The notes under the pieces are model-generated. The model did no database searches and was not told the DNA's origin. It worked only from the letters and a program-made list of their open reading frames with translations. A stretch of 64,000 bases of DNA from Paraphysomonas bandaiensis (taxonomy: Eukaryota; Chrysophyceae): assembly GCA_965644295.1 (NCBI GenBank), contig CBFFRP010000430.1, positions 62,001-126,000 on the forward strand, given 5' to 3'. This document shows positions 24,689-34,984 of this stretch, piece by piece (the stretch's first letter is position 1; each line of letters opens with the position of its first letter). A program made the position numbers and the translations under genes.

Positions 24689-25748
24689 ATGACATACTTA
24701 TATTCCCTATGCCTTAAACTAGTTCTAACCCTGTATATCCTCGTCATTGTTGATAGTGCAGGCTCCCCTAATCCCTCTGTGGTTATAAAGTCACGTACAT
24801 CTCCTCCTTTCTATATATATACATATCCCCCTGAAGCAGATCTTGTTAGTAAAGATATTACCTTATCTGGTTTCTGGAGTAAGTCAATGTCAATGCTTTT
24901 AACTGCTGTGATCAGTCAGTTTACTGCGGATTCATCGTGTAATGTCATTGATATTGGATCCAATATAGGTAACACACTGTAATATAACGAATCATATCTA
25001 CTTTAATTCGTATCTATTTGAAGGATGGTTTTCACTATTAGCAGCATCTAAAGAATGTAATGCAATTGCAATTGAGGCATCCCCTGTCAATACATATGCC
25101 ATTAGCAGGAGTATTCTCAAAAATAATTATGCTAATAAGATTGAATTACATAATGCTGCCCTTTCAGTAGAATTAGGAGGATCTGTGTGCCTTAAAAATG
25201 TCCATGGTCCACCTGGAAGAGTTGGAGATCTTGTCTTGACGGCAAATAACTTCCACCATGGCCGTGATGGACAGAAATGCAAGGGCAGTGGAGTTGTCGA
25301 AGTTGTTCCTCTGGATGCCCTTACTCCGGGCTCGGCGGGCGGTGTGACTGTCCTTAAGGCAGCATGTGGAGGCTGCGAACCGCGTGCTATTCTTGGTGCG
25401 CGCTCCATGTTTTCTGGCCCATCCCCACCGTGCTTCCTAATGCTGGAATGGAATCACGCAAGTACTGTGGATCTTGAGGGCGCAGCAGATGCGGACAAAT
25501 CTCTGGTGGATGCAGGAAAGGTACTGGAAGATGCTGGCTACAAATTTTTCCACCCACGTTATCACGCCAACGCATCGCGGGTAGATATAGTTTCAGCTGA
25601 CTCGAAGGATAGTGGTTTTTGGACACGTTCTTTTCATTTACTTGGCATACATCCATCTGAGAGATGTTTCCCACCTACAGATGGAGAAGAATCTGCAAAA
25701 TGGAATCTGATAAAGAAACGCCTTTCTGAAGGCAGCGTTGTACTGTAG
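24689..25748 (+). CDS. FkbM-family SAM methyltransferase with signal sequence, 2 exons
   Basis: Exons 24689-24968 and 25024-25748 join in phase 1 to give 334 aa. The SAM-binding motif VIDIGSNIGWFS is created across the 55-nt intron, followed by AIAIEASP (motif II). The later LMLEW segment and the layout fit the FkbM family, whose members often methylate sugars or small molecules. The ATG at 24689 is chosen because it opens a hydrophobic stretch (about residues 2-22) ending in VDSAG, a plausible signal peptide or anchor; an in-frame ATG at 24545 would bury it. The protein probably enters the secretory pathway. Substrate is unknown. Fold confident, localisation inferred. Confidence 0.82.
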
Positions 25749-26008
25749 TGTTGACCGTTTTTTCTTTTAGTTAGTGATAGCCGAATGTTTGGGATTATAA
25801 ATGATGTTATTTTGGGCGACAATATCCTTAAAGTAAGTTTATACTCATTAATTCGTCAAGAACGCTATCATCAGTAAGCATTTATGTTGCCCATTGGCTT
25901 CTAGATCTTTTGTCAAAACATATTTTTCCAAATATTTACAGAACTTTAACTGGTAATATATACATACGAGAAATAAATTTCATATATTGTACACCCCGTG
26001 AAGTTCGT
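25749..26008. other. Short intergenic spacer at the copia copy 2 insertion
   Basis: About 260 bp of AT-rich 3' flank of the methyltransferase gene. The 5-bp target duplication GCTTT (26009-26013) follows. No further feature is seen. Confidence 0.6.
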
Positions 26009-26013
26009 GCTTT

Positions 26014-26320
26014 TATTGAACTACAACCAACTCCTACGTGCGTACTTGAAGTTTGGTAAAGTCAATCGCTAGTAGTTATCCTGTATTCTATGTAGCAATG
26101 AAATACAGAATATACATGACTACAGTATAGGAGTAGCTATTACAAGTATACAAAGAAACTGAAAATATAGTAGCTGTTAAAGATATGATTTGTAGAACAG
26201 AATGTTGATGTTGGTGAATGACGTGGTTCCTAACTCACAGGGCTACAACATCATAAACTTACTATATCTCCTATAATATCAATCAGTCAATATTGCACTA
26301 ACTAAAAGCGTAAATTAATA
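26014..26320 (+). repeat. Copia copy 2, 5' LTR
   Basis: A 307-bp LTR running from TATTGAACTACAACC to GCGTAAATTAATA. Its final A is also the A of the Gag-Pol ATG at 26320. Confidence 0.95.
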
Positions 26321-29300
26321 TGGCAGCGGATGGAAATTTCACGAATGTCGCCTCAGGCTCAAAGGTACCTCCCTTCGAGGAACTGAACTTCAAGAAATTC
26401 AAGAAGTTCTTCACCTCATTCCTCATGAGACACAATCGAGCTCATCTTGTCCTCTCAAAGGATAAACCAAGGCACATTCATGATCTAGACTCTACAGTCC
26501 CAGCGGGAGCTCATATGACTGATGCACAGAAGAAGCGACTACGCAAAGCGAAGAAACTCTGGAACACCCGGAACGAGACCGCGTACTCCTTCCTGATGGA
26601 AGTGTGCAATGCTCACCCAAAAGCAGGCACAACAGCGGCTCTCTACGAAGGAAGTACAGCAAAAGGGTTACTACAGGCACTGGAAGAGAGATTTCTCAAT
26701 GTTGAAAAGAATACAGTACAGGCAGAGGTCACAAAGTTCAATTCAATGAAGATTACCTCAAGTCAGTCAGGAGCAGAGTTCGTCGACAGCGTTGAAGCCC
26801 AGGCCAAGATTCTCGAGAATCTAGGTCGTGAAGTCACGGAAGACGACAAGCTCACTCGACTAAAGGAAGGTCTCACAGACAAGAGATATTCCCAACTAGC
26901 ACACAGCCTGTATACAGCAAACGATGTGACATACGCAAGAGCAAGCAGCCTAATCAAAGGGTATGAAAACACATCATTCGGCAAGCATGCGTTGCAAAAT
27001 TCAGGGGAAGACAGTGTCAATCAAGCAGTGGATGACAGTAAATGGAAAGAGCACAAGAGAAAGGGCAGATGCAATAAGTGCAAGAAACTTGGCCACTTTG
27101 CTAGGGAGTGCAAGACTCCAGAGCATGTCATAAAGAGGATGAAGGGGACAAGATCACAGAGAAAAGATAGAGATCACAGAAACAGGGGTGATAACAAAAC
27201 AAAGCTACCTGTGTGTGAGATATGTGACATCCCAGGCCATCAGACTAAAGACTGCTTCCACTTGAAGACTGCTAAAGCTGCAGTGGTCAGTTCTAAACGG
27301 GGGCGAGACTCTAGAAGGGAAACGGCACCCTACAAGAACAAGAAGAAACCGCGAGTGTCTGTACATGATTCAGAAGATGAAGCGGGATACGAATCGATGA
27401 TATGTGTGGAAGAAGAGGTGAATCTAGCACAGAGCATGTCAGATGTTATTTATTTAGACAGCGGGTGCAACAAGATGATCCTTACCTCCAAAAACCACAT
27501 GACCAACCTTCAGCGCGCTGATAGGCAGATGTCCACAGCGAACAAAGGTAAACTGTCAATACACAGTGTTGGCGATGTAGGAAGCTTTAAAAAGGTGTAC
27601 TACGCACCTGAAGCAAGTAAGAACCTCGTAGATATGAAGAGCATCACAGATAGGGGTTGTGTTGTGACGTTCGATAATGATGAAGTCGTCATTCGAAATA
27701 AGACTACGAACAAGACACTCATTAGACAGAGAAGTGTTAATGGATTATATCCAGTTCGACTCGAAGACTTACTTCAGCTTGGAGAAGAATCCTCAGCAGC
27801 ACTTGAGGAGCAGGGGTTTGATGACCAGCGAATTCTATGGCACAAAAGACTTGGCCATGTCAACTATGATAAACTGACTGAGTCCGACCGCCGAGGCCTA
27901 GTTGATGGAATAAATCTGGACAAGAAATATTTCAGAAAAAAACACAAAAAAACGATATGCAAATGTAATACCTGCATGCGATCGAAACTCACGAGAAAGA
28001 ACTTCAGGACTCCACGCCAGTTGATGAACTTAGACAACAACCCAAAGGAGAGAGGGGTGCTCAGTGCAGATACGATGGAAGTCCTAAACACGCCATCGAT
28101 GGAAGGCTACAAACATGTGTTACTATTCAAGCACAGTGATGCAAAACATGTATGGGCTTATGGGTTGAAAAACAAGACTGGGAGTGAAGTGTTAAAGTGT
28201 ATGAAGGACATGGTAGAGACCCAACTTGTCAAAGAAGGATTGCAACTACGACGATATCATGCAGATGGCGCAGGAGAACTAGTAGGGCAACATGTCAGGC
28301 AGTACTTACGTGAAACCACCAGCACAAGGACTGTACAGGTTACTTGGACTCCACGTGACACACCCGAAATGAATTCGCTATCGGAACGCACTAATCGTAC
28401 AGTGAAGGAGATGGCCCTTGCTATATTGCTCGATAGTGGCATGCCATCAGTATTTTGGTTCAAAGCAGTCTTGCATGCTGTATATCTGATCAACAGGTTA
28501 CCTACGAAGACAACGAAAGGATACATCTCACCTTTTGAGTATATTACTGGAACCGCACCAGATGTGAGTGACTTGAAGATCTGGGGCTGCAAGGCATGGG
28601 CTATTGTGCCGAAGGAGCAGCGCCGCAAAGAGTGGAAAGAAAAGGGAAAACCTGGATACTATATGGGACAATGTCAACAACCTGTTGGACACCAAATATA
28701 TATTCCAGACCTGAATGCTATTATTGTTGCAGTCAATGCACAGTTTGATGAGTCAATTCCAGAGCGTTCACAGGAGTATTTCGACGAAATAGATAATCTA
28801 CAAATCGACACCTCAGAAACAGCAGAGAGTGTAAATGACTATCAGTACCTGGTGGGCCTCAGACATCTTGATGGACACCTGTGTTATGTTACCACCAGAG
28901 TGATAGAGAGAAGAGGAGTCATTGTTGCATATAGGAGATTAGATATGAAAGGAAATACTACCGAGGAGCAAACTCCAATTCATATCAAAGATGTAGTAAA
29001 GATGACTCACTCTACAAAGTGTCAGACCGACAAGTTTAATAGTTTGCGAAATGAGTTGGATCAGACTTGTAATGACAGTGACAATGAACAGAGGACTCCT
29101 GACCGCTCAAATCGGGGCGCATCTTCAACAGGTGGGGCAGATCGAAATCCCAGAACTGAAAAACGACCTCGAAAAAAACGGCACATTGTTAACGTTGGTG
29201 TCCTCGGCGATGTCTCATTGTTTCTTGATTCCTCCAACAGCACAATTAAAGAGCCACAGACGCTGGCAGAAGCAAAGAAGACTCCACAGAGAACATACTG

Positions 29301-30837
29301 GATTGAAGCTACCAGGAAGGAGGTGCACAAGCTTGAACGAAGGACATGCTGGAAGATTGTCCGAAGGCCGAAACACCGAAAAATCATAAAATCTAAATTG
29401 GTCTTTAAAGTAAAGCGCGACCATCTTGGAAAAATTAAGAAGTTCAAAGTTCGACTTGTGGCGAAAGGGTTTACTCAAGAACAAGGAGTCGACTATAATG
29501 AGACATTCTCCCCAGTAGCTAAAGGTGTATCATTTAGGCTAGCACTGGCACTGGCTCTGCGATACAATCTGCAACTCCGTCAACTCGATGTAGAAACGGC
29601 ATTTCCGTATGCAGATCTGGACGAAGACGTGTTTATGTCTCCACCTGCAGGAATAGATATTCCACAAGGCTGTTGTTTGAAGATTCTGAAGAGTTTGTAT
29701 GGCCTAAAACAAGCGCCTCGAAATTGGCATTCAATGCTGAAGGACAGTATAAAGGCGATGGGGTATAAACAATGTGTTCTTGACCCATGTTTATTTGTAC
29801 TCAAGGGTACTGATGATAACCTACATATGATACTTGTGTATGTAGATGATATCATTGTGCTCAGCTCTGACAGCCGTCATATTGAAGAAGTCATCAGCGC
29901 CTTTAAGACTCAATATGCCATGCAAGATATGGGGGACCTTAAGCATTATTTAGGTCTTACCATTGAGCGTCATAATGGCCAGATTAAGTTACATCAGTCT
30001 GCATATGCTAAAGATGTTGTGGCCAGATTCAATCACTTGTTGTCAGAAAAGAAGAGACGGTGCAAGGCAACCACACCTCTACCACCTGGCCTAAAGTTGT
30101 CCAAGGATGCAAAAGAGGAAGAAACTCGAAAACAGAGAGAATACGTTGATGCATTTCCCTATCAATCTGTTATTGGTGCCTTAATGTATTTGGCAGTGCA
30201 TACTAGACCAGACATGGCATATACAGTAAATCTTCTCTCCCGGTTCACCACAAGACCCACGTACGCTGCATGTCAAGCTGCTCTGCATACTTTATTGTAT
30301 TTAGAAAATACAGTTGATCAAGGTATCATATTTCCTAATTTCACAGATGAAGACCCTCTATGTGTGTACTCTGATGCAGATTGGGCCGGAGATCTGGATA
30401 CATGCAGATCCACTACAGGGTATATCGTATATCTGTGGGGTGCTCCAATTGCATGGCAGTCCAGACTGCAGCCAACAGTGGCTACGTCGACTATGGAAGC
30501 TGAATATATGGCTGCATATGCTGCAATTCAGGAGATTGTATGGATACGAGGGGTGATGACAGAGCTCGGAATTCGTGGATTTGAGCTCAGTAAGAATGCG
30601 TCTCCAACAATCTTGAATATGGACAGCAAGAGTGCGATTGATCTAGCTCAGAACCCGGTAAATCATAAACGTTCCAAGCATATTCGGATCAAGTATCATT
30701 GGATTCGAGAGCAAGTGGGAGGCTGTATCGTCAGGCTGAATCATGTGCCAACGGCAGAGATGACAGCAGACGTGATGACTAAAGCCTTGTCCGAGAAGCT
30801 GCACTATCAGCATGTGCACACTATGGTATCGCACTAA
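26320..30837 (+). CDS. Copia Gag-Pol polyprotein (copy 2)
   Basis: A 1505-aa polyprotein identical residue for residue to that of copy 1. Gag, two zinc knuckles, DSG protease, HHCC/DDE integrase, YVDD reverse transcriptase and RNase H are all present without interruption. The start ATG overlaps the LTR edge by one base, so the codons following it coincide with the putative primer-binding site. The stop lies 48 bp before the 3' LTR. It appears competent for autonomous movement; expression is untested. Confidence 0.97.
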   Translation: MAADGNFTNVASGSKVPPFEELNFKKFKKFFTSFLMRHNRAHLVLSKDKPRHIHDLDSTVPAGAHMTDAQKKRLRKAKKLWNTRNETAYSFLMEVCNAHPKAGTTAALYEGSTAKGLLQALEERFLNVEKNTVQAEVTKFNSMKITSSQSGAEFVDSVEAQAKILENLGREVTEDDKLTRLKEGLTDKRYSQLAHSLYTANDVTYARASSLIKGYENTSFGKHALQNSGEDSVNQAVDDSKWKEHKRKGRCNKCKKLGHFARECKTPEHVIKRMKGTRSQRKDRDHRNRGDNKTKLPVCEICDIPGHQTKDCFHLKTAKAAVVSSKRGRDSRRETAPYKNKKKPRVSVHDSEDEAGYESMICVEEEVNLAQSMSDVIYLDSGCNKMILTSKNHMTNLQRADRQMSTANKGKLSIHSVGDVGSFKKVYYAPEASKNLVDMKSITDRGCVVTFDNDEVVIRNKTTNKTLIRQRSVNGLYPVRLEDLLQLGEESSAALEEQGFDDQRILWHKRLGHVNYDKLTESDRRGLVDGINLDKKYFRKKHKKTICKCNTCMRSKLTRKNFRTPRQLMNLDNNPKERGVLSADTMEVLNTPSMEGYKHVLLFKHSDAKHVWAYGLKNKTGSEVLKCMKDMVETQLVKEGLQLRRYHADGAGELVGQHVRQYLRETTSTRTVQVTWTPRDTPEMNSLSERTNRTVKEMALAILLDSGMPSVFWFKAVLHAVYLINRLPTKTTKGYISPFEYITGTAPDVSDLKIWGCKAWAIVPKEQRRKEWKEKGKPGYYMGQCQQPVGHQIYIPDLNAIIVAVNAQFDESIPERSQEYFDEIDNLQIDTSETAESVNDYQYLVGLRHLDGHLCYVTTRVIERRGVIVAYRRLDMKGNTTEEQTPIHIKDVVKMTHSTKCQTDKFNSLRNELDQTCNDSDNEQRTPDRSNRGASSTGGADRNPRTEKRPRKKRHIVNVGVLGDVSLFLDSSNSTIKEPQTLAEAKKTPQRTYWIEATRKEVHKLERRTCWKIVRRPKHRKIIKSKLVFKVKRDHLGKIKKFKVRLVAKGFTQEQGVDYNETFSPVAKGVSFRLALALALRYNLQLRQLDVETAFPYADLDEDVFMSPPAGIDIPQGCCLKILKSLYGLKQAPRNWHSMLKDSIKAMGYKQCVLDPCLFVLKGTDDNLHMILVYVDDIIVLSSDSRHIEEVISAFKTQYAMQDMGDLKHYLGLTIERHNGQIKLHQSAYAKDVVARFNHLLSEKKRRCKATTPLPPGLKLSKDAKEEETRKQREYVDAFPYQSVIGALMYLAVHTRPDMAYTVNLLSRFTTRPTYAACQAALHTLLYLENTVDQGIIFPNFTDEDPLCVYSDADWAGDLDTCRSTTGYIVYLWGAPIAWQSRLQPTVATSTMEAEYMAAYAAIQEIVWIRGVMTELGIRGFELSKNASPTILNMDSKSAIDLAQNPVNHKRSKHIRIKYHWIREQVGGCIVRLNHVPTAEMTADVMTKALSEKLHYQHVHTMVSH

Positions 30838-30885
30838 GTAGACTTGCTCATCACAGTATATTCTGATATGTTCATTGAGTGGGAG

Positions 30886-31192
30886 TATTGAACTACAACC
30901 AACTCCTACGTGCGTACTTGAAGTTTGGTAAAGTCAATCGCTAGTAGTTATCCTGTATTCTATGTAGCAATGAAATACAGAATATACATGACTACAGTAT
31001 AGGAGTAGCTATTACAAGTATACAAAGAAACTGAAAATATAGTAGCTGTTAAAGATATGATTTGTAGAACAGAATGTTGATGTTGGTGAATGACGTGGTT
31101 CCTAACTCACAGGGCTACAACATCATAAACTTACTATATCTCCTATAATATCAATCAGTCAATATTGCACTAACTAAAAGCGTAAATTAATA
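30886..31192 (+). repeat. Copia copy 2, 3' LTR
   Basis: A 307-bp LTR with no difference from 26014-26320 seen by eye. It is preceded by the purine tract GAGTGGGAG and followed by the target duplication GCTTT. Confidence 0.95.
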
Positions 31193-31197
31193 GCTTT

Positions 31198-31563
31198 ATA
31201 TGCAGTGGCAGAGCACTGTCCGAGTAGATTGTACTAAGTAATTTTAACCGGTCGGAAATCAGAGTCATAGGACTTTTACAGCTCTAGTATGTAGTACAAG
31301 AATAAATGTAGTAATATATTATATATACGGTACAATTCGTCTAGCTTCAAACAGATATCAGGTCATTCATCTGCCACATTGAAGGACTGGCGGGTAGAGA
31401 CTATCAGATAAGAGTAGACATCGGATATTCTATACAATGTCGTCATAGCTAAAATACTCTACAATAAAGAACATTATTACTGCATTACAATTGTTCTGTA
31501 AATATGCCATTGCCCACAGAGAGCATCAATAATTCGTCCCATTCCAGAAAAAATGCTTCATAG
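31198..31563. other. Spacer between copia copy 2 and the CZIB gene
   Basis: About 370 bp of AT-rich sequence without an ORF or a recognised repeat. It probably includes the 3' untranslated region of the minus-strand CZIB-like gene. Confidence 0.55.
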
Positions 31564-32109
31564 TTACACGCGTTCAATTACGGATTCTAATTCAGTAATG
31601 GATACTGCAGCATCATTTTCTTCGTCATATTCTGCCCATCCATCACTGTCACTAAGATCTACATCTTCAAATATTGTTCCATCGGCAGTCTCGACGACAA
31701 AATCAACCTCTGGCACCCAACGTTCTATTTCCAATCCACGGCATTCAAGTCCTAGGATGGGGACAAATTTCCCACCCGCAGCATCTTCTGCTGTATATAT
31801 ACCAGAGCATTTTTTAAGATCTACAATTTTAATATAACTCTGATGATGTGTACCCGGCCATTTCATAACAAAATTTGCATGACCTGTACGTACCATACGG
31901 AACATATATGAATCTTGTTATAGTGTGTACTAACATCACTTACCTCTACTACCTTCCAAATCAATCTCATCAGCTGTAGTTACTGTAATACCCTCTCGTC
32001 TTTCGCCACCATTACTAACAATATCAAACTTCCACATGTTGTTATTGAGGGGTATCATACGGGCCACATTGTCGAGATTAGCTTTAATTTTAAGAGCGTA
32101 TATGGTCAT
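31564..32109 (-). CDS. CZIB/DUF866 (C1orf123) family protein lacking CXXC motifs, 2 exons
   Basis: Exons 32109-31944 and 31883-31564 join in phase 1 to give 161 aa, the typical length of the family. The shared frame is clear: an N-terminal beta strand (IYALKIKANL), a central GSRGHANF, then LECRGLEIERW and a C-terminal acidic segment (FEDVDLSDSDGWAEYDE). In relatives two CXXC pairs bind zinc, one before and one after the GSRG segment. Here the equivalent positions read VSNGGER and MKWPGTH, so all four cysteines appear lost. The 60-nt intron ends within GTACGTACAG. Function of the family is poorly defined. Family call good; zinc loss is read directly from the translation. Confidence 0.8.
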
Positions 32110-32319
32110 TGTGAGTGTGTAGAGGTGAGGGAAGGGTGGGGAGAGTTTGGTGTGTTGTTATTTACTGTAAAGTAAGTGGTATGTATATGTATATATATGG
32201 AACACTCTATCTATATATGCATGTATCTGCATACATGTGTATGTATGTACTGCTGTACTGCTGTGTAGGAATTCCTATATGTATGTAGTTGTATGTTGAC
32301 TTCAATATCTATGTTGATG
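32110..32319. promoter_or_regulatory. Upstream region of the CZIB-like gene
   Basis: About 210 bp with TATATA tracts and a doubled GTACTGCTGTACTGCTGTG motif at about 32247-32266, roughly 140 bp before the ATG on the minus strand. It ends at the TA target site of the pogo-like element. Confidence 0.45.
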
Positions 32320-32321
32320 TA

Positions 32322-34693
32322 CAGTGGATGGCCCCTATAAGGATCTCAAATGGGCGCACCTTATAGGGGCCAGGCACCTTATAGGGGCCGGGGGGGAGCT
32401 GTCACACACCACCACATAATACAGCAGAATACAGCATAATACATCAGAATACCTCATAATACATCAGAATACAATCGTATACTGTAGCGGTGGGTGTTTC
32501 AAATGTAGCGAAATTTATATTCTCATCATTATGTTCATCACACTATTCCACTCTAGCAGAGCTAGCATCCGACAGTCAACATGATTAGATCTGTGATTGA
32601 AGCCACATGTTCAGGACTATATGAGACACATTTGGTATAATTTGTAGCCTTCGTTGTTATGATATTATTATCAAATTCGACAGCGCAAAATAGATACATT
32701 TTCGAATTAATTCACGGCCACATATCAGCGCGAAGAAGTAATAGCCAGCAGTAGAGATTAGCGCAGTATGTTCTCTTAAAATGTTTCAACGATTATTGAT
32801 TGTTGGTTTCATTTATATTGGACAGATATGGAATATTGTTGTCTGCGTTGTCGGTGATGTTTTCTTTGTGTTTTACAATTAACCTCCAGACCGCCGGATG
32901 GCCCCAAAACACCTGAACTGTCCAAATGGTAGTGTTATATACCATTATGTAACAGGATTGAACTGTGATTTTAGCAACTGTACCCCCCTCGTGCTTCTCT
33001 GTGTTGCAGAATTGACTCTTACCCTTTTCTTCATTTTTTATCACCCTATACTATATAGTATCCTACATATAATTGTATACGCCAAATATATAATTGCACT
33101 GCATAATACTGAAACATTAAGCTAATATGAACATCGTAAAGCAATCACAACTATACTTTACTATGCTGCACACGCCACACAATCCTATACTAACATATAT
33201 ATTCTGACACACTGGCCTACTAAATATATTATACAGTAGTGTGCCATGCTATCTTATACTACACTTCGATGCACCTACTTACTCCTTATTATGCCACAGT
33301 ATAATGTACTATACGGTATGGTGACAACTAACATACCGTCCTAAAAAATCCTACAGTACTACTTTAAATTATCCCTTCCTCTCTTTTTCCATCTCAGATC
33401 GTCTTGAAGCCAGTTCACCCTACAGAACTTACTAGTCTAGTCCACTAGTAGCACTAGCAAACAAGCTGAGATGATGGTGATAATGATATTATTATAAAGT
33501 TATTACTAATTACAATAAATCTTATAACAATAGTATCGTAAAAAAGTGTGGCTATTAGCTAAAACGGACTAATAACGAAGTATGTAAGTATTCATTAGAA
33601 AGAAAAGCAATAAAAAATAAAGCAAAGTATAATGATTCATAGTAGAGCTGATGCAAATAAGTGGTAGGTGGTAGTTTGTTACACATCAGACATCACCGTC
33701 GTAGCCAGGATTGACCAACACATCAAACACCTGGGCCTCCTGAACTCTTGGATCGTCTTCCAAGCTGACCCAATGCTCCATGGCCCCAGCACTAGCCTGG
33801 CTTGCAGAACGAATATTAGCCAATTCAACACTAGATACGTCGTCTGGAATGCTGAGCGCAAGCTGATTCATCAACATCAGCATGGAATCGACATTGACTC
33901 TACCGTGCGATCGCGCTAGTGAACACTCTTCCTGTTCCGGCAGCAGTCCGGTCTTCAGCCAACACCGCACAATGGTGTTAGCATCCACTCTGTCCCATGA
34001 GTGCTGAGCGAGGTGCATCGCATCTCTGACGTCTGCCTGCTTTCCAGCAGCAAGGGAACTTTTTAGGAAATCATCTGGAAGAGGCTTTCCCAGGGCTACT
34101 GCCACTGTACTTTGCAACAGCTGGTAGCGGTAGCCGGTTTTAAAAGTCTTAATGATTCCCGCGTCCATGGGTTGAACTCTTGATGTCACGTTTGGGGGCA
34201 AGCCCTCAATGCGAACTTGCCCCCTCGGATCCACCAGGTCGCCATGGGAGCTATGGTTATCCATGAGTAAGAGCACAGGTTCATCTATCCTTGAAATATA
34301 TCATACGGACCACCTTTAACTTTTTTGGACTGTGGACTTCCCGCCCGCAATACCAAATTTTACACCGGCATCGGCATGTTTTAATTCATCCACTTTTACA
34401 GCATTAAAAACTTTCTGTTTTGTTGCAAAAGTATACCACTTTCGTTTATTGCACGGTATACACACAGGCCTTGGGAGTGCCTCAATAACTGAAGGTTGTT
34501 GGGTGGGAGGGGTGGGTGGGGGAATAATCGGGGAATAAACAGGTCTGAATATAGTAGCTATATGTAGTATCTCGTTGTTTTCCATAGGTATGTACTGAGA
34601 TATTAGAAGATTTATTCTTGTTGACCACAGGTGGACAAAAAAAACAACGTCAAGTGCACCTTATAGGGGCCACCTTATAGGGGCCATCCACTG
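32322..34693 (-). mobile_element. pogo/Tigger-like DNA transposon, internally deleted
   Basis: A 2372-bp element bounded by inverted repeats CAGTGGATGGCCCCTATAAGG (32322) and its complement ending CCACTG (34693), with TA on both sides as the target duplication. Extra copies of CCTTATAGGGGCC sit just inside both ends (two near 32360-32395, two near 34650-34685) and may be transposase-binding sites. TIR start CAGTG, TA target and transposase type fit the pogo/Tigger branch of Tc1/mariner. Part of the transposase is missing, so the copy is probably non-autonomous. Confidence 0.88.
33686..34585 (-). pseudogene. pogo/Tigger transposase, broken
   Basis: Two separated frames in coding order. 34585-34316 (89 aa) holds a Pro-rich leader and a psq/CENP-B-type helix-turn-helix start (KRKWYTFATKQKVFNAVK). 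34276-33686 (196 aa) starts at LLLMDNHSSH, the second catalytic Asp, and continues with LPPNVTSRVQPMDAGIIK, carrying the third. The CENP-B HTH segment and the catalytic region with the first Asp are absent between them. This looks like an internal deletion rather than an intron, because only about 40 bp separate the frames. It cannot be catalytically complete. Confidence 0.85.
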
Positions 34694-34984
34694 TATCTCA
34701 TATACTGTACCTGTATACCGGCTGTACTGCTGCATCTAGATTAATGGAATGTATCTCGTGGACCACGTATACATGACAGCAGTACATGTACCTATATACC
34801 GTGTACAGTACTGTACTGCTGTACATTGACCATATCTCCACACATACATAGCCTAGCAGTATATCCACACACATATATACACATATATACACATATATAC
34901 ACATAGCCATATATCTCCACTCTACATACATATCACTGTACAATACACCAATCCATCCCATCTCCATCCCTCTACCCCTCAACC
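34694..34984. promoter_or_regulatory. Upstream region of the JmjC gene
   Basis: About 290 bp with ACATATATAC repeats and several copies of the GTACTGCTGTA / ACAGCAGTACATG motif (about 34723, 34778, 34812). A C-rich tract, CCATCCCTCTACCCCTCAACC, runs up to the ATG. Promoter role is inferred. Confidence 0.45.

Larger units (their letters stand above)
26014..31192 (+). mobile_element. Complete Ty1/copia LTR retrotransposon, copy 2
   Basis: Second full copy of the element at 3696-8874, in opposite orientation and also 5179 bp. LTRs of 307 bp lie at 26014-26320 and 30886-31192, flanked by a different 5-bp target duplication, GCTTT (26009-26013 and 31193-31197). The distinct target sites show two independent insertions, not a segmental duplication of the locus. 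Internal features match copy 1: TGG primer-site start, single intact ORF, and GAGTGGGAG before the 3' LTR. Confidence 0.97.

Noticed and set aside
26016-31192. TG as the copia LTR start (TGAACTAC) instead of TATTGAAC
   Set aside because: The shared LTR sequence and both target duplications place the border at TATT; trimming to TG leaves unexplained identical bases.
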